DNA of 64,000 nucleotides from Nocardioides sp. W7 (GTDB taxonomy: Bacteria > Actinomycetota > Actinomycetes > Propionibacteriales > Nocardioidaceae): assembly GCF_022919075.1 (NCBI RefSeq), contig NZ_CP095078.1, positions 62,001 to 126,000 of the forward strand, given 5' to 3'. The stretch's first letter is position 1. The number at the start of each line of letters is the position of its first letter. This document shows positions 1-9,573 of the stretch, piece after piece. The translations under genes were made by a program, and so were the position numbers. The notes beneath the pieces were generated by a model that was not told where the DNA came from, ran no database searches, and saw nothing but the letters and a program-made list of their open reading frames with translations.

Positions 1-663
1 GGGCCGGAAGGTCGCGCGGTAGAGCTCGAGCGCCTCGGCGGTGCCGCTGCCGGAGAAGTGGTGCGCGAAGACGTACGGCATCCCCTTCTCGGCCGCCAGC
101 CGCGCGGAGTAGTCCGAGGAGCCGAGCAGCCAGATCTGGGGCACCGAGGTAGCGACCGGCGTCGCCCGCAGCACGTGGGTCCGGCCCTGCACGGCCAGCC
201 CGACACCGTCGGCGTCCATCATCGCCAGCACGTTCTCGACGTACTCCGGGAAGCGACTGACCGCCTCGTCGGTGACCCCGCCGGCGCCGTGCCGCAGCGC
301 CCAGCCCGTCACCGGGTCGGTGCCGGGTGCCCGACCGATCCCGAGGTCGATGCGCCCGGGGAAGGCCGCCTCCAGCAGCGCGAACTGCTCGGCCACCACC
401 AGCGGCGCGTGGTTGGGCAGCATCACCCCGCCGGAGCCGACCCTCACGTGACGGGTCGCGCCGGCGATCATCGCGATCAGCACGGGCGGGTTGGTGGCCG
501 CGACAGCCGGCATGTTGTGGTGCTCGGCCACCCAGTACCTGCGGTAGCCCTGCTCGTCGGCGACCCGCGCGAGCGCCAGCGTCGCCGCGAGCGCGTCGCC
601 GGTGCTCTGGTCGTGACGGACCGGCACGAGGTCCAGGACGGAGAGGGTCGGGAAGTCACTCAT
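1..663 (-). CDS. LLM-class flavin-dependent monooxygenase (3' end outside window)
   Basis: The 221 visible residues begin MSDFPTLSVLDLVPVR and read through to the window edge without a stop, so the C-terminal third or so is missing. The segment YWVAEHHNMP followed by a Gly-rich GSGGVMLPNHAP stretch and GRIDLGIGRAPG is typical of the bacterial-luciferase-like (LLM) fold, which uses reduced FMN. The substrate cannot be told from sequence. The ATG at 663 is preceded by a GGGGGAG ribosome-binding site. It runs the same way as terC but with its own start region 44 nt after the terC stop. Confidence 0.9.
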   Translation of the reverse strand, partial: MSDFPTLSVLDLVPVRHDQSTGDALAATLALARVADEQGYRRYWVAEHHNMPAVAATNPPVLIAMIAGATRHVRVGSGGVMLPNHAPLVVAEQFALLEAAFPGRIDLGIGRAPGTDPVTGWALRHGAGGVTDEAVSRFPEYVENVLAMMDADGVGLAVQGRTHVLRATPVATSVPQIWLLGSSDYSARLAAEKGMPYVFAHHFSGSGTAEALELYRATFRP

Positions 664-706
664 CGACTCCCCCAACCCCCTCCGGTCCAGGGCTATTCCG
701 GGGCGC

Positions 707-1699
707 TCAGGCCGAGGCCGGGTCGTTCTCGCGGTCCTTCTTGTCCTTGGCCAGGCTCGCCACCGTGGTGATGACCAGGGTCACGATGATGACGCCGAGA
801 CTGAACAGCGAGGTGATGTCCGGTACGTCGAAGTGCTCGCCGCCGTTGAGGAACTCCAGCTCGTTCAGGTGCATCGCGTGCAGGACCAGCTTCACGCCGA
901 TGAACGCCAGGATGAAGGCCAGACCCAGCGACAGGTAGACCAGGCGCTCCAGCAGCCCACCGAGCAGGAAGTAGAGCTGCCGCAGCCCCATCAGCGCGAA
1001 GACGTTGGCCGTGAAGACGAGGTACGGCTCCTGGGTGATGCCGAAGATGGCCGGGATCGAGTCCAGCGCGAACAGCAGGTCCGTGGTGCCGAGCGCGATG
1101 ATCACGATCAGCATCGGCGAGACGACCCGCGATCCGTTCTCCGTGTACCAGAGCTTCAGGCCGTCGAACCGCTCCCCCACGTTGAGGTGCCGCTGGGCGA
1201 ACTGCACGATCTTGTTGTCCTCGGGGTGCTCCTCCTCGTGGCTGCGGTAGGACTTCACGAGGGTGGCCGCGGTGTAGACCAGGAACGCGCCGAAGATGTA
1301 GAAGACCCAGCTGAAGTTGTTGATCAACTGGTAGCCGAGGGCGATGAAGATCCCGCGGAAGACCAGGGCCAGGATGATGCCCACCATCAGGGCCTCCTGC
1401 TGGTACTCGCGGGGCACCTTCAGCGCGGCCATCAAGATGATGAACACGAACAGGTTGTCGATCGAGAGGCTGTACTCGGTCAGCCAGCCGGCATAGAACT
1501 CGATGCCGTAGTCATGGCCGTGGAACAGCAGCACCCAGACGCCGAACGCGACCGCGGCACCGACGTACACGCTCAGCGCGGTCGCGCACTCGCGCAGCGA
1601 GGGCTCGTGCGGGTCGCGAGCGATCATGACGACGTCGAACAGCAGCACGGCCACGGTGACGGCGATCGTGATGCCCCATTCGAGGGCGGATACGTCCAC
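707..1699 (-). CDS. terC: TerC/Alx family integral membrane protein, probable Mn2+ exporter
   Basis: This 330-residue multi-spanning protein has the two family signatures with membrane-embedded acidic residues: EYSLSIDNLFVF at residues 75-86 and DLLFALDSIPAIF at 207-219. A charged loop (SHEEEHPEDNK, about 153-163) separates the two halves. The start is a GTG with AGGAGG 6 nt upstream. TerC/Alx proteins are known to export manganese or to load it onto exported enzymes. The Mn2+-type riboswitch directly upstream supports a manganese role here better than tellurium resistance. Confidence 0.93.
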   Translation of the reverse strand: MDVSALEWGITIAVTVAVLLFDVVMIARDPHEPSLRECATALSVYVGAAVAFGVWVLLFHGHDYGIEFYAGWLTEYSLSIDNLFVFIILMAALKVPREYQQEALMVGIILALVFRGIFIALGYQLINNFSWVFYIFGAFLVYTAATLVKSYRSHEEEHPEDNKIVQFAQRHLNVGERFDGLKLWYTENGSRVVSPMLIVIIALGTTDLLFALDSIPAIFGITQEPYLVFTANVFALMGLRQLYFLLGGLLERLVYLSLGLAFILAFIGVKLVLHAMHLNELEFLNGGEHFDVPDITSLFSLGVIIVTLVITTVASLAKDKKDRENDPASA

Positions 1700-1729
1700 A
1701 GGGTTCCTCCTGGGTCAGGAAACGGCGAT

Positions 1730-1836
1730 GCGCCTGAGGTCTCTTCCACCGCCGATGCGGCCCACGACCCCGGACCGGCTGCTGAGCCGGACGTGCTGAC
1801 GAGGCCGCGGCGAAGGAATACTCCCCTCCTGCGGCG
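1730..1836 (-). ncRNA. yybP-ykoY family (Mn2+) riboswitch upstream of terC
   Basis: On the minus strand the leader of terC holds the conserved elements of this riboswitch class in order. GGGGAGTATTCC lies at 1826-1815, then CTCGTCAGCACG, a GC-rich stem, and GAAGAGACCTCAGG with GAGACCTC at 1743-1736. The GAGG before GGGAGTA pairs with the closing CCTC to make the P1 stem. The element ends about 35 nt before the terC start, leaving room for the AGGAGG site. In this class Mn2+ binding turns expression on. No Rfam scan was possible, so the borders are approximate. Confidence 0.8.
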
Positions 1837-1874
1837 CACATCCTTGCACGCCGACCACCGTCCCGACGAAGCGG

Positions 1875-2723
1875 TCAGTCCTTGGTACCCGTCCGGCCCC
1901 CGAAGGGAACGCCCAGCGAGGTCAGCATCTCCTCGCCACCGTCGAGGGCGGTGAGCACCCAGGTGCCGGTGTCGGTCAGCACGAAGGTGTGCTCGAAGTG
2001 CGCGGCCCAGCTGCCGTCGGTGGTCACGACGGTCCAGTCGTCGTCGAGGACGTCGGTCTGCTTCCCGCCGAGGGTGATCATCGGCTCGACGGCGAGGGCC
2101 AGACCCTGCACCAGTCGGGGGCCACGTCCGGCCTTGCCGAAGTTCGGGACGTTCGGCGGCAGGTGCATCTGGGTGCCGATGCCGTGCCCGACGTAGTCCT
2201 CGAGGATGCCGTAGGAGCCGGCTCCGCGGACCTGAGTCTCGACCGCGTGGGAGATGTCGGTGACCCGGCCACCCACCCGGGCGGCGCCGATACCGCGCCA
2301 CATCGCCGCCTCGGTGGCCCGCATCAGGTCGCTGACCTCGGCCGGCACCTCACCGACCGCGACCGTGATCGCGGCGTCGCCGTGCCAACCCTGCCCAGCA
2401 TCGTCCGCGACGATCGCGCCGCAGTCGATCGAGATCACGTCGCCGGGCTGCAGGACCCGGTCGCCGGGGATGCCGTGCACGACCTCGTCGTTGACCGAGG
2501 CGCAGATCGACGCGGGGAAGCCGTGGTAGCCGAGGAACGACGGGGTGGCACCCGAGGAGCGGATGCTCTCCTCGGCGATCGCGTCGAGCTCGCCGGTGCT
2601 GATCCCGGGGCGTACGGCGCCGCGCAACAGCTCCAGGGTGCGACCGACGACCAGGCCGGCTCGGCGCATGTCGTCGACCTGGGCCGGGGTCTTGATCTCC
2701 AGGCCGCGGTCCAGAAAACCCAT
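1875..2723 (-). CDS. map: methionine aminopeptidase, type I
   Basis: The 282-residue enzyme removes the initiator Met from nascent proteins in the cytosol. The five di-metal ligands can be placed: D100 (ISIDCG), D116 (HGDAA), H180 (GHGIG), E213 (VEP) and E244 (FEHTF). The ATG overlaps the adk stop by one base (ATGA), so it is translationally coupled to adk. secY-adk-map is the usual actinobacterial order at the end of the spc region. Confidence 0.97.
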   Translation of the reverse strand: MGFLDRGLEIKTPAQVDDMRRAGLVVGRTLELLRGAVRPGISTGELDAIAEESIRSSGATPSFLGYHGFPASICASVNDEVVHGIPGDRVLQPGDVISIDCGAIVADDAGQGWHGDAAITVAVGEVPAEVSDLMRATEAAMWRGIGAARVGGRVTDISHAVETQVRGAGSYGILEDYVGHGIGTQMHLPPNVPNFGKAGRGPRLVQGLALAVEPMITLGGKQTDVLDDDWTVVTTDGSWAAHFEHTFVLTDTGTWVLTALDGGEEMLTSLGVPFGGRTGTKD

Positions 2724-3298
2724 CAGCTCTCAGGGAGTACGTCGAGAGCGTCGAAGATGCGCTTGGTGACGTCGTCGACCTCGCCCATCCCGTCGATCTC
2801 GACGAGCAGCCCACGCTCCCGGTAGACCTCGATCAGCGGCTCCGTCTGCTCGACGTAGAGCTCCTGACGGCGCCGGATGACGTCCTCGGTGTCATCGGTG
2901 CGGCCCTCGACCTGGGCCCGCTGCAGCAGCCGGCTGACGATCTCGTCCTGGTCCACGGTCAGCACCACGACGGCGTCGAGGGCGTGGCCGGTGAACTTGA
3001 TCATCCCGTCCAGCTCCTCGACCTGCGCGAGGGTGCGGGGGTAGCCGTCCAGCAGGAAGCCGGGCTCGGCGTCCTTCTCGTCGATCCGGTTACGGACCAT
3101 GTGGTTGGTGACCTCGTCGGGGACGTACTCACCGGCGTCCATGAACCGCTTGGCCTCCAGGCCCAGCGGGGTGCCCTCGGACACGTTGGAACGGAAGATG
3201 TCGCCGGTCGAGACCGCGGGGATCCCGAAGTGGTCCGCAATGAACTTGGCCTGGGTGCCCTTACCCGCTCCCGGGGGGCCCATGATGATCAGTCGCAT
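2723..3298 (-). CDS. adk: adenylate kinase
   Basis: It catalyses ATP + AMP = 2 ADP. The P-loop GPPGAGKGT is at residues 7-15, with the AMP-binding DGYPRT motif in the middle. At 191 residues it is shorter than the E. coli enzyme. The zinc-finger-type LID is replaced by a short loop ([16 protein letters not shown]), the normal short form in high-GC Gram-positives. The start codon follows the secY stop with no gap. Confidence 0.97.
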   Translation of the reverse strand: MRLIIMGPPGAGKGTQAKFIADHFGIPAVSTGDIFRSNVSEGTPLGLEAKRFMDAGEYVPDEVTNHMVRNRIDEKDAEPGFLLDGYPRTLAQVEELDGMIKFTGHALDAVVVLTVDQDEIVSRLLQRAQVEGRTDDTEDVIRRRQELYVEQTEPLIEVYRERGLLVEIDGMGEVDDVTKRIFDALDVLPES

Positions 3299-4594
3299 TT
3301 AGCCGAGGAATCCTTCGTAGTTGCGCTGCTGGAGTTGGCTCTCGATCTGCTTCACCGTGTCGAGCGCGACGCCCACCATGATCAGGATGGACGTGCCGCC
3401 GAAGGGGAAGTTCTGGTTCGCGTCGATGAGAACCAGGGCGATCAACGGGATCAGCGAGATGAGCCCGAGATAGAGCGCGCCCGGCAGAGTAATGCGGGAC
3501 AGGACGTAGGACAGGTAGTCCTCGGTCGGCTTGCCCGCCCGGATTCCGGGGATGAAGCCGCCGTACTTCTTCATGTTGTCGGCCACCTCTTGCGGGTTGA
3601 AGGTGATCGACACGTAGAAGTAGGTGAAGAAGATGATCATCAGGAAGAACACCGCCATGTACAGCGGGTGCGATCCGTCGACGAAGTAGTCGTTGAGGAA
3701 GCCGACCCAGCCCGAGCTGCTCGTGTTGTTGAACTGCACGGCCATGGCCGGCAGGTAGAGCAGCGACGAGGCGAAGATGACCGGGATGATGCCGGCCTGG
3801 TTCACCTTCAGCGGGATGTAGGTCGAGCTGCCGCCGAACATCTTGCGGCCGACCATCCGGCGGGCGTACTGGACCGGGATCCGGCGCTGCGCCTGCTCGA
3901 TGAAGATGACCGCGGCGACGATGACCAGACCGATGGCCATCACGACGCCGAAGGTCCACCAGCCCTGCGACTTCTGCACGGCCCAGAGCGCCGTCGGGAA
4001 GGTCGCGACGACCTGGGTGAAGATCAGGATCGACATCCCGTTGCCGACGCCGCGGTCCGTGATCAGCTCACCGAGCCACATGATCACGGCGGTGCCGGCG
4101 GTCATGGTGATCACCAGGACCAGGAAGGTCGCCGTGCCGTCGTCGTGCAGCAGTGGCTGGTTGCAGTTCTGGAGCAGGTTGCCCGAGCGGGCCAGCGCCA
4201 CGATGCCCGTCGCCTGCAGCAGCGCGAGGCCGAGCGTGAGGTAGCGGGTGTACTGGGTGATCTTCGTCTGGCCCGCCTGGCCCTCCTTCTTCAGCGCTTC
4301 GAGCCGTGGGATGACCACGACGAGCAGCTGCAGAATGATGCTGGCGGTGATGTACGGCATGATGCCGAGCGCGAAGATCGTCAGCTGGAGCAGTGCTCCA
4401 CCCGAGAAGAGATTGATCAGGCTGTAGAGGCTCGAGTCCTCCAGCTGATTGAGGCACGTGTCGACATTGGCGACGTGCACTCCAGGAGCGGGGATCTGGG
4501 AACCGGCACGGAAGATCACAATGATCAGCAGGACGAACAGCAGCTTGCGCCGCAGGTCCGGGGTCCGGAAAGCGTTGGCGAACGCGCCTAGCAC
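3299..4594 (-). CDS. secY: preprotein translocase channel subunit SecY
   Basis: The 431-residue protein is the pore of the Sec translocon. It starts MLGAFANAFRTPDLRRK and has the ten expected membrane segments. The plug/TM2 region GGALLQLTIFALGIMPYITASI and the cytosolic loop EDYLSYVLSRITLPGAL are recognisable. It lies 183 nt from rplO with a strong hairpin terminator between, so secY-adk-map probably has its own promoter in that gap. Confidence 0.97.
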   Translation of the reverse strand: MLGAFANAFRTPDLRRKLLFVLLIIVIFRAGSQIPAPGVHVANVDTCLNQLEDSSLYSLINLFSGGALLQLTIFALGIMPYITASIILQLLVVVIPRLEALKKEGQAGQTKITQYTRYLTLGLALLQATGIVALARSGNLLQNCNQPLLHDDGTATFLVLVITMTAGTAVIMWLGELITDRGVGNGMSILIFTQVVATFPTALWAVQKSQGWWTFGVVMAIGLVIVAAVIFIEQAQRRIPVQYARRMVGRKMFGGSSTYIPLKVNQAGIIPVIFASSLLYLPAMAVQFNNTSSSGWVGFLNDYFVDGSHPLYMAVFFLMIIFFTYFYVSITFNPQEVADNMKKYGGFIPGIRAGKPTEDYLSYVLSRITLPGALYLGLISLIPLIALVLIDANQNFPFGGTSILIMVGVALDTVKQIESQLQQRNYEGFLG

Positions 4595-4661
4595 GAGACG
4601 ATCCTCTTTCTCCCAGCAGAAAATCAGGGGTCTCCGCAGACGGCGTCCAGAAACCCCGGAG

Positions 4662-4688
4662 AGCCTAACAGGGCACGGGCACCGTCAC
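4662..4688 (-). promoter_or_regulatory. candidate promoter for secY-adk-map
   Basis: After the rplO terminator the minus strand shows GTGACG (4688-4683), a 15-nt spacer and TAGGCT (4667-4662), which resembles an actinobacterial -35/-10 pair with a short spacer. It lies about 70 nt upstream of the secY start. It is only a plausible match. The main argument for it is that something must restart transcription after the terminator. Confidence 0.35.
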
Positions 4689-4721
4689 GGATTTGGTACC
4701 AAAGAGGCACCGGATGACGGC

Positions 4722-4762
4722 AAAAGGCGCGGCCCGGCTGCGCAGTGCAGCCGTGCCGCGCC
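4722..4762 (-). terminator. intrinsic terminator after rplO
   Basis: Two 16-nt arms, 4726-4741 and 4747-4762, pair with one mismatch around a 5-nt loop. On the minus strand the stem is followed at once by TTTTG (4725-4721). It sits 15 nt after the rplO stop and splits the ribosomal protein block from secY-adk-map. Confidence 0.8.
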
Positions 4763-4777
4763 CTTCATGACAACGAC

Positions 4778-5218
4778 TCAGACGAGGGTGGTGGTTCCAC
4801 CCGCGGCCTCGATCTTCTCCTTGGCGGAGCCCGAGACCGCCTGGACGCTGACGTCGACCTTCACGGACAGGTCGCCCTGGCCGAGGATCTTGACCGGCTG
4901 GCCCTTGCGGACCGCGCCACGCGCCACGAGCTCCTCGACGGTGACGTTGCCACCCTCGGGGAACAGTGCGCTGATCTTGTCGAGGTTGACGACCTGGAAC
5001 TCCACCTTGAAGGGGTTCTTGAACCCCTTCAGCTTGGGGAGCCGCATGTGAATCGGCATCTGGCCACCCTCGAAGGCGACCGGAACCTGGTAACGGGCCT
5101 TGGTTCCCTTGGTACCGCGACCGGACGTCTTGCCCTTCGAGCCCTCACCGCGACCCACACGGGTCTTCGCGGTCTTGGCTCCGGGCGCCGGGCGCAGGTG
5201 GTGCAGCTTGAGCGTCAT
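4778..5218 (-). CDS. rplO: 50S ribosomal protein L15
   Basis: The 146-residue protein starts [20 protein letters not shown] and has the Gly/Lys-rich N-terminal tail ([18 protein letters not shown]) that reaches into 23S rRNA. It lies one nt after rpmD and is the last gene before the terminator at 4722-4762. Confidence 0.97.
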   Translation of the reverse strand: MTLKLHHLRPAPGAKTAKTRVGRGEGSKGKTSGRGTKGTKARYQVPVAFEGGQMPIHMRLPKLKGFKNPFKVEFQVVNLDKISALFPEGGNVTVEELVARGAVRKGQPVKILGQGDLSVKVDVSVQAVSGSAKEKIEAAGGTTTLV

Positions 5219-5219
5219 G

Positions 5220-5402
5220 TCACTCCACCTCCTCGACCGTCACCAGGTGACGGACGGTGTTGACCATGCCGCGGATCTCCGGCCGGTCCTCCTTGACGAC
5301 GACGTCGCCGATGCGCTTGAGACCGAGCGTGCGCAGGGTCTCGCGCTGGTTCTTCTTCAGGCCGACGAGACCGCGGTCCTGACGCACCTTCAGCTGGGCC
5401 AT
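5220..5402 (-). CDS. rpmD: 50S ribosomal protein L30
   Basis: A 60-residue protein, [20 protein letters not shown] onwards, which is the normal bacterial L30 length. I chose the ATG at 5402, which overlaps the rpsE stop by one base. Longer in-frame starts upstream would run through rpsE and have no L30 similarity. Confidence 0.95.
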   Translation of the reverse strand: MAQLKVRQDRGLVGLKKNQRETLRTLGLKRIGDVVVKEDRPEIRGMVNTVRHLVTVEEVE

Positions 5403-6016
5403 CAGGAGGCACCCCCCGCAGGGGCGACGACCTCGGCGCGCGCCCTGAGCAGGGCGGCCGGGGCGACGTCCTCGACGGGCAGGCCGCGACGGGCCGCAAC
5501 GGCCTCGGGCTCCTCCAGCATGCGCAGCGCCTCGACGGTCGCGTGCACGATGTTGATCTGGTTCGACGACCCGAGGGACTTGCTCAGGATGTCGTGGATG
5601 CCGGCGCACTCGAGAACCGCGCGCACCGGACCACCGGCGATCACACCGGTACCAGGAGCGGCCGGGCGCAGCATGACCACGCCGGCGGCCTTCTCACCCT
5701 GGACCGGGTGCGGGATCGTGCCCTGGACGCGGGGAACGCGGAAGAAGCTCTTCTTCGCCTCCTCGACGCCCTTGGCGATCGCCGCCGGGACTTCCTTGGC
5801 CTTGCCGTAGCCGACACCGACCATGCCGTCACCGTCACCGACGACGACGAGGGCGGTGAAGCTGAAGCGTCGACCACCCTTCACGACCTTGGCGACACGG
5901 TTGATCGCAACGACGCGCTCGATGTAGGCGGTCTTGTCAGCACCCTGGCCGCCGCGACGGTCATCGCGACCCCCCTGGCGCCCGCCGCCGCGCTGTCCGC
6001 GCTGGGCTCCGCTCAT
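5402..6016 (-). CDS. rpsE: 30S ribosomal protein S5
   Basis: 204 residues. The first 35 or so are a Gly/Arg/Gln-rich tail ([16 protein letters not shown]), followed by the dsRNA-binding-like S5 fold ([20 protein letters not shown], then [18 protein letters not shown]). S5 takes part in decoding accuracy and mRNA unwinding at the entry channel. The C-terminal tail is rather long for the family. Confidence 0.97.
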   Translation of the reverse strand: MSGAQRGQRGGGRQGGRDDRRGGQGADKTAYIERVVAINRVAKVVKGGRRFSFTALVVVGDGDGMVGVGYGKAKEVPAAIAKGVEEAKKSFFRVPRVQGTIPHPVQGEKAAGVVMLRPAAPGTGVIAGGPVRAVLECAGIHDILSKSLGSSNQINIVHATVEALRMLEEPEAVAARRGLPVEDVAPAALLRARAEVVAPAGGAS

Positions 6017-6050
6017 GAGACTGTTCCTCTTCTCTTTCTGGCTCTTGCGA

Positions 6051-6434
6051 TCAGAAGGTCAGGCCGCCCGAGCGGGCGCCGTCCGCCAGGGCCGCGACGC
6101 GACCGTGGTACTTGTTCCCGGCACGGTCGAAGACCACGCCGTCGATCCCGGCAGCCTTGGCGCGCTCGGCCACGAGCTCGCCGACGCGCTTCGCCTTGGC
6201 GGTCTTGTCGCCATCGGTGGAGCGCAGGTCGGCCTCCATGGTGGAGGCGTAGGCCAGCGTCTTCCCGACCAGGTCGTCAACGACCTGGACGGTGATGTGC
6301 TTCGAGCTCCGGGTCACGACGAGACGCGGACGCTCGGCGGTGCCGTTGACCTTCTTGCGGCCCCGCACCTGACGGCGCAGGCGCGCACGGACGCGGGACG
6401 CGGTGTGCTTGTTGTTCTTCAGCGAGATCGCCAT
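6051..6434 (-). CDS. rplR: 50S ribosomal protein L18
   Basis: 127 residues, [20 protein letters not shown] onwards, a 5S rRNA-binding protein. The start was set at the ATG at 6434, one nt after the rplF stop. A longer in-frame reading begins inside rplF and lacks family similarity. Confidence 0.96.
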   Translation of the reverse strand: MAISLKNNKHTASRVRARLRRQVRGRKKVNGTAERPRLVVTRSSKHITVQVVDDLVGKTLAYASTMEADLRSTDGDKTAKAKRVGELVAERAKAAGIDGVVFDRAGNKYHGRVAALADGARSGGLTF

Positions 6435-6435
6435 G

Positions 6436-6975
6436 TTACTTACCGGCCTTTCCGACCTTGCGGCGGATGTGCTCGCCGGAGTAACGCACGCCCTTGCCCT
6501 TGTAGGGCTCCGGCTTGCGCAGCTTGCGGATCTTGGCGGCAACCTCGCCGACCAGCTGCTTGTCGATGCCGATGACACCGAGCTTCGTGGGGCTCTCGAC
6601 GGCGAAGGTGATGCCCTCGGGCGCGTCGAAGATGATCGAGTGGGAGTAGCCGAGCTGGAACTCCAGCTGGGTGGGACCCTTGGACAGGACGCGGTAGCCG
6701 ACGCCGACGATCTCGAGCTTCTTCTCGTAACCGTCGGTCACGCCCACGACCATGTTGTTGACCAGCGTGCGGGTCAGGCCGTGAAGCGACTTGCTGATGC
6801 GCTCTTCGTCGGGACGCTTGACGTCGAGGACGCCATCGGACTTCTCGACGGTGATCGGGGAGGCCACGGTGTGGGACAGGGTGCCCTTCGGGCCCTTGAC
6901 CGTCACCAGCTGGCCGTCGATCGCCACGTCGACGCCCGAGGGCACCGCGACGGGGAGCTTGCCAATACGCGACAT
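6436..6975 (-). CDS. rplF: 50S ribosomal protein L6
   Basis: 179 residues with the duplicated L6 fold: [20 protein letters not shown] at the N-terminus and the C-terminal [20 protein letters not shown] signature. It lies near the factor-binding site of the large subunit. The gap to rpsH is 30 nt. Confidence 0.97.
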   Translation of the reverse strand: MSRIGKLPVAVPSGVDVAIDGQLVTVKGPKGTLSHTVASPITVEKSDGVLDVKRPDEERISKSLHGLTRTLVNNMVVGVTDGYEKKLEIVGVGYRVLSKGPTQLEFQLGYSHSIIFDAPEGITFAVESPTKLGVIGIDKQLVGEVAAKIRKLRKPEPYKGKGVRYSGEHIRRKVGKAGK

Positions 6976-7005
6976 GCTGTTGTTACTCCTTCGCAGTTCT
7001 CGTCG

Positions 7006-7413
7006 TCACCAGACGTAGGCGAGGACTTCCCCACCCACGCCCTTCTGGTTGGCCTGTCGGTCGGTCAGCAGGCCCTGGCTGGTCGAGATGATCGCGACCC
7101 CCAGCCCGCCGAGCACCTTCGGGAGACCCGTGTGCTTGGCGTAGACCCGCAGGCCCGGCTTGCTGATGCGGCGCACACCGGCGATGGAACGCTCGCGGTT
7201 GCGGCCGTACTTCAAGGTGATGGTCAGCGTCTTGCCGACCTCGCCCTCGGAAGGCTCCGCCACGTCGTACGACGTGATGTAGCCCTCCTGCTTCAGGATG
7301 TCGGCGACACCCTGCTTGAGCTTGCTGTACGGCATGGAAACCGCGTCGTGGTACGCCTGGTTGGCGTTGCGCAGACGAGTGAGCATGTCTGCGATCGGGT
7401 CAGTCATCGTCAT
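7006..7413 (-). CDS. rpsH: 30S ribosomal protein S8
   Basis: 135 residues, [20 protein letters not shown] onwards. Two ATGs two codons apart are possible starts and the outer one is given. The C-terminal [12 protein letters not shown] segment is the rRNA-binding motif. In E. coli S8 represses the spc operon. Whether that holds here cannot be seen from sequence. It is preceded by a 78-nt gap after rpsZ. Confidence 0.96.
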   Translation of the reverse strand: MTMTDPIADMLTRLRNANQAYHDAVSMPYSKLKQGVADILKQEGYITSYDVAEPSEGEVGKTLTITLKYGRNRERSIAGVRRISKPGLRVYAKHTGLPKVLGGLGVAIISTSQGLLTDRQANQKGVGGEVLAYVW

Positions 7414-7491
7414 GGAAGGTCGTTCTCTCTCTTCTGTGGTTTCGCGCGTCTCGCTGGACGTGCGACCTTCAGCGGTCGTGGGTCCTGGAAC

Positions 7492-7677
7492 TCACCAGGA
7501 GGACTTGGTGACGCCGGGCAGCTCGCCGCGGTGCGCCATCTCGCGCAGGCAGATGCGGCACAGGCCGAACTTGCGGTAAACGGCCTTGGGCCGGCCGCAG
7601 CGCTGGCAGCGGGTGTAACCACGCACCGCGAACTTCGGCTTCTTCGCGGCCTTGACCCTCAGAGCGGTCTTCGCCAT
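7492..7677 (-). CDS. rpsZ: 30S ribosomal protein S14 type Z (zinc-binding)
   Basis: The 61-residue short form of S14 has two CxxC pairs, [20 protein letters not shown], that bind one zinc ion. This is the zinc-containing paralogue normally encoded in the spc operon. Actinobacteria often keep a zinc-free S14 elsewhere for zinc shortage. Confidence 0.97.
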   Translation of the reverse strand: MAKTALRVKAAKKPKFAVRGYTRCQRCGRPKAVYRKFGLCRICLREMAHRGELPGVTKSSW

Positions 7678-7678
7678 G

Positions 7679-8257
7679 TCAGTTCTCCTTGAACGGGAAG
7701 CCGAGCTGCTTGAGCAGCGCGCGGCCCTGGTCGTCGTTGGTGGCCGTGGTCACGATGGTGATGTCCATGCCGCGCGACCGGTCGATCTTGTCCTGGTCGA
7801 TCTCGTGGAACATCACCTGCTCGGTCAGACCGAAGGTGTAGTTGCCACGGCCGTCGAACTGACCCGGGTTCAGACCGCGGAAGTCACGGATCCGGGGCAG
7901 GGCCAGGGACAGCAGGCGGTCCAGGAACTCCCACATCCGGTCGCCGCGCAGCGTGGTGTGCGCACCGATCGGCATGCCCTCGCGGAGCTTGAACTGCGCG
8001 ATGGACTTGCGGGCCTTGGTCACCAGCGGCTTCTGGCCGGTGATCGCGGTGAGGTCCTTGACCGCACCGTCGATCAGCTTCGAGTCGCGAGCCGCCTCGC
8101 CGACGCCCATGTTGACCACGATCTTCACCAGACCGGGGACCTGCATGACGTTGGGGATGTCGAACTCGGACTTCAGCGCGGGGAGGATCTCCTCGCGGTA
8201 GCGGGTCTTCAGACGCGGGGTGACGGCCGCGGAGGCGGTGGTCTGGGTCTCGGTCAT
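7679..8257 (-). CDS. rplE: 50S ribosomal protein L5
   Basis: 192 residues. After a variable N-terminus it has [20 protein letters not shown] and the closing [20 protein letters not shown] motif. It binds 5S rRNA together with L18. The start overlaps the rplX stop by one base and the gap to rpsZ is one nt. Confidence 0.97.
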   Translation of the reverse strand: MTETQTTASAAVTPRLKTRYREEILPALKSEFDIPNVMQVPGLVKIVVNMGVGEAARDSKLIDGAVKDLTAITGQKPLVTKARKSIAQFKLREGMPIGAHTTLRGDRMWEFLDRLLSLALPRIRDFRGLNPGQFDGRGNYTFGLTEQVMFHEIDQDKIDRSRGMDITIVTTATNDDQGRALLKQLGFPFKEN

Positions 8258-8619
8258 CAGATTTCCTTGCCGGTCTTGCGCGAGATGCGGACGCTGCGCG
8301 TCGCGGAGTACGTCGAGCCGTCGGGGCGCCGCTTGGTGACCTCGTCACGGCGGAAGCCGATCCGGGTCACGCCGTCGCCCTCGACGAGCATCACGTTGGA
8401 CACGTGGATCGGCGCCTCGGCGGTGATGATGCCACCGGTGGTGCCGGCGCGACCGCCCTGGTTGACGACCTTGGTGTGCCGCTTGACGCGGTTGACACCC
8501 TCGACGATCACCCGGTTGTCCTCGCGGAGCACCTGGATGACCTTGCCCTCGGCGCCCTTGTCCTTGCCCGCGATCACCTTGACGGTGTCGCCCTTCTTGA
8601 TGTTCAGCGACTTGGTCAT
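8257..8619 (-). CDS. rplX: 50S ribosomal protein L24
   Basis: 120 residues beginning [20 protein letters not shown], with a KOW motif in the first 35 residues. The sequence reads GTG-ATG at the start. I chose the ATG at 8619, which overlaps the rplN stop by one base and sits a good distance from a GGAGG site. The GTG would add one residue. L24 is an assembly-initiator protein of the large subunit. Confidence 0.96.
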   Translation of the reverse strand: MTKSLNIKKGDTVKVIAGKDKGAEGKVIQVLREDNRVIVEGVNRVKRHTKVVNQGGRAGTTGGIITAEAPIHVSNVMLVEGDGVTRIGFRRDEVTKRRPDGSTYSATRSVRISRKTGKEI

Positions 8620-8987
8620 CACAGCACCTCCGGGGCGAGCGAGATGATCTTCATGAACTTCTTCTCGCGCAGCTCGCGGCCCACCGGGCCGAAGATGCGG
8701 GTGCCTCGCGGCTCGCCGTCGTTCTTGAGGATGACGGCGGCGTTCTCGTCGAAACGGATGTACGAACCGTCGGCGCGGCGGCGCTCCTTGACGGTGCGCA
8801 CGATGACGGCCTTGACGACGTCACCCTTCTTGACGTTGCCACCGGGGATCGCGTCCTTCACGGTGGCGACGATGACGTCGCCGATACCGGCGTAGCGACG
8901 ACCCGAGCCTCCGAGAACACGGATGCAAAGGATCTCCTTCGCACCGGTGTTGTCGGCGACCTTGAGTCGCGACTCCTGCTGGATCAT
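8619..8987 (-). CDS. rplN: 50S ribosomal protein L14
   Basis: 122 residues, [20 protein letters not shown] onwards, ending [13 protein letters not shown], full length for the family. It sits at the subunit interface and contacts 16S rRNA. A 74-nt spacer separates it from rpsQ, one of the few real gaps in this operon. I see no terminator in that gap. Confidence 0.97.
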   Translation of the reverse strand: MIQQESRLKVADNTGAKEILCIRVLGGSGRRYAGIGDVIVATVKDAIPGGNVKKGDVVKAVIVRTVKERRRADGSYIRFDENAAVILKNDGEPRGTRIFGPVGRELREKKFMKIISLAPEVL

Positions 8988-9061
8988 GAGTTTCTCTCCT
9001 GGTTGTCGTGCCGGTTCTCAGCGACTCGTGGACGCGGAGCCTGGCCGAACGGGTGGGGTTG

Positions 9062-9337
9062 TTACTTGGCCTTCTCGATGACCTGGACGACGCGCCAGCG
9101 CTTGGTGGCCGACAGCGGGCGGGTCTCCATCAGGAGGACCCGGTCGCCGATGCCGCACTCGTTGGCCTCGTCGTGCGCCTTGAGCTTGCTCGTGCGGCGC
9201 AGGACCTTGCCGTACAGCGCGTGCTTCACACGGTCCTCGACGGACACGACGACGGTCTTGTCCATCTTGTCGCTGACGACCAGGCCCTCACGGACCTTCC
9301 GCGCGTTGCGCTCGGTGGTCGGGGTCTGCTCGCTCAT
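9062..9337 (-). CDS. rpsQ: 30S ribosomal protein S17
   Basis: 91 residues with the OB-fold core signature [20 protein letters not shown]. It is a primary 16S rRNA binder. The start codon overlaps the rpmC stop by 4 nt. Confidence 0.97.
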   Translation of the reverse strand: MSEQTPTTERNARKVREGLVVSDKMDKTVVVSVEDRVKHALYGKVLRRTSKLKAHDEANECGIGDRVLLMETRPLSATKRWRVVQVIEKAK

Positions 9338-9573
9338 GCGGCACCATCCTCGTCGTTCGAGCCCGGCGCGGTCCGGATGCCGAGCTCGCGCTCACGCACC
9401 ACGGTGTAGATCCGGGCGATGTCCTTCTTGACCGTGCGGAGCCGGCCGTGGCTCTCCAGCTGGCCGGTGGCCGCCTGGAAGCGGAGGTTGAAGAGCTCCT
9501 CCTTGGCCTCGCGCAGCTTGGACTCGAGGTCGATGTCGTTCATCTCATCGAGCTCGTGAGCGGTGGTAGCCAT
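9334..9573 (-). CDS. rpmC: 50S ribosomal protein L29
   Basis: 79 residues, [20 protein letters not shown] onwards, a two-helix protein near the peptide exit. The [20 protein letters not shown] segment is the family signature. It is coupled to rplP by a 1-nt overlap and has a short acidic C-terminal tail. Confidence 0.96.
   Translation of the reverse strand: MATTAHELDEMNDIDLESKLREAKEELFNLRFQAATGQLESHGRLRTVKKDIARIYTVVRERELGIRTAPGSNDEDGAA

Noticed and set aside
2723..3298. Short, LID-reduced adenylate kinase as an anomaly
   Set aside because: This is the ordinary short form in actinobacteria.
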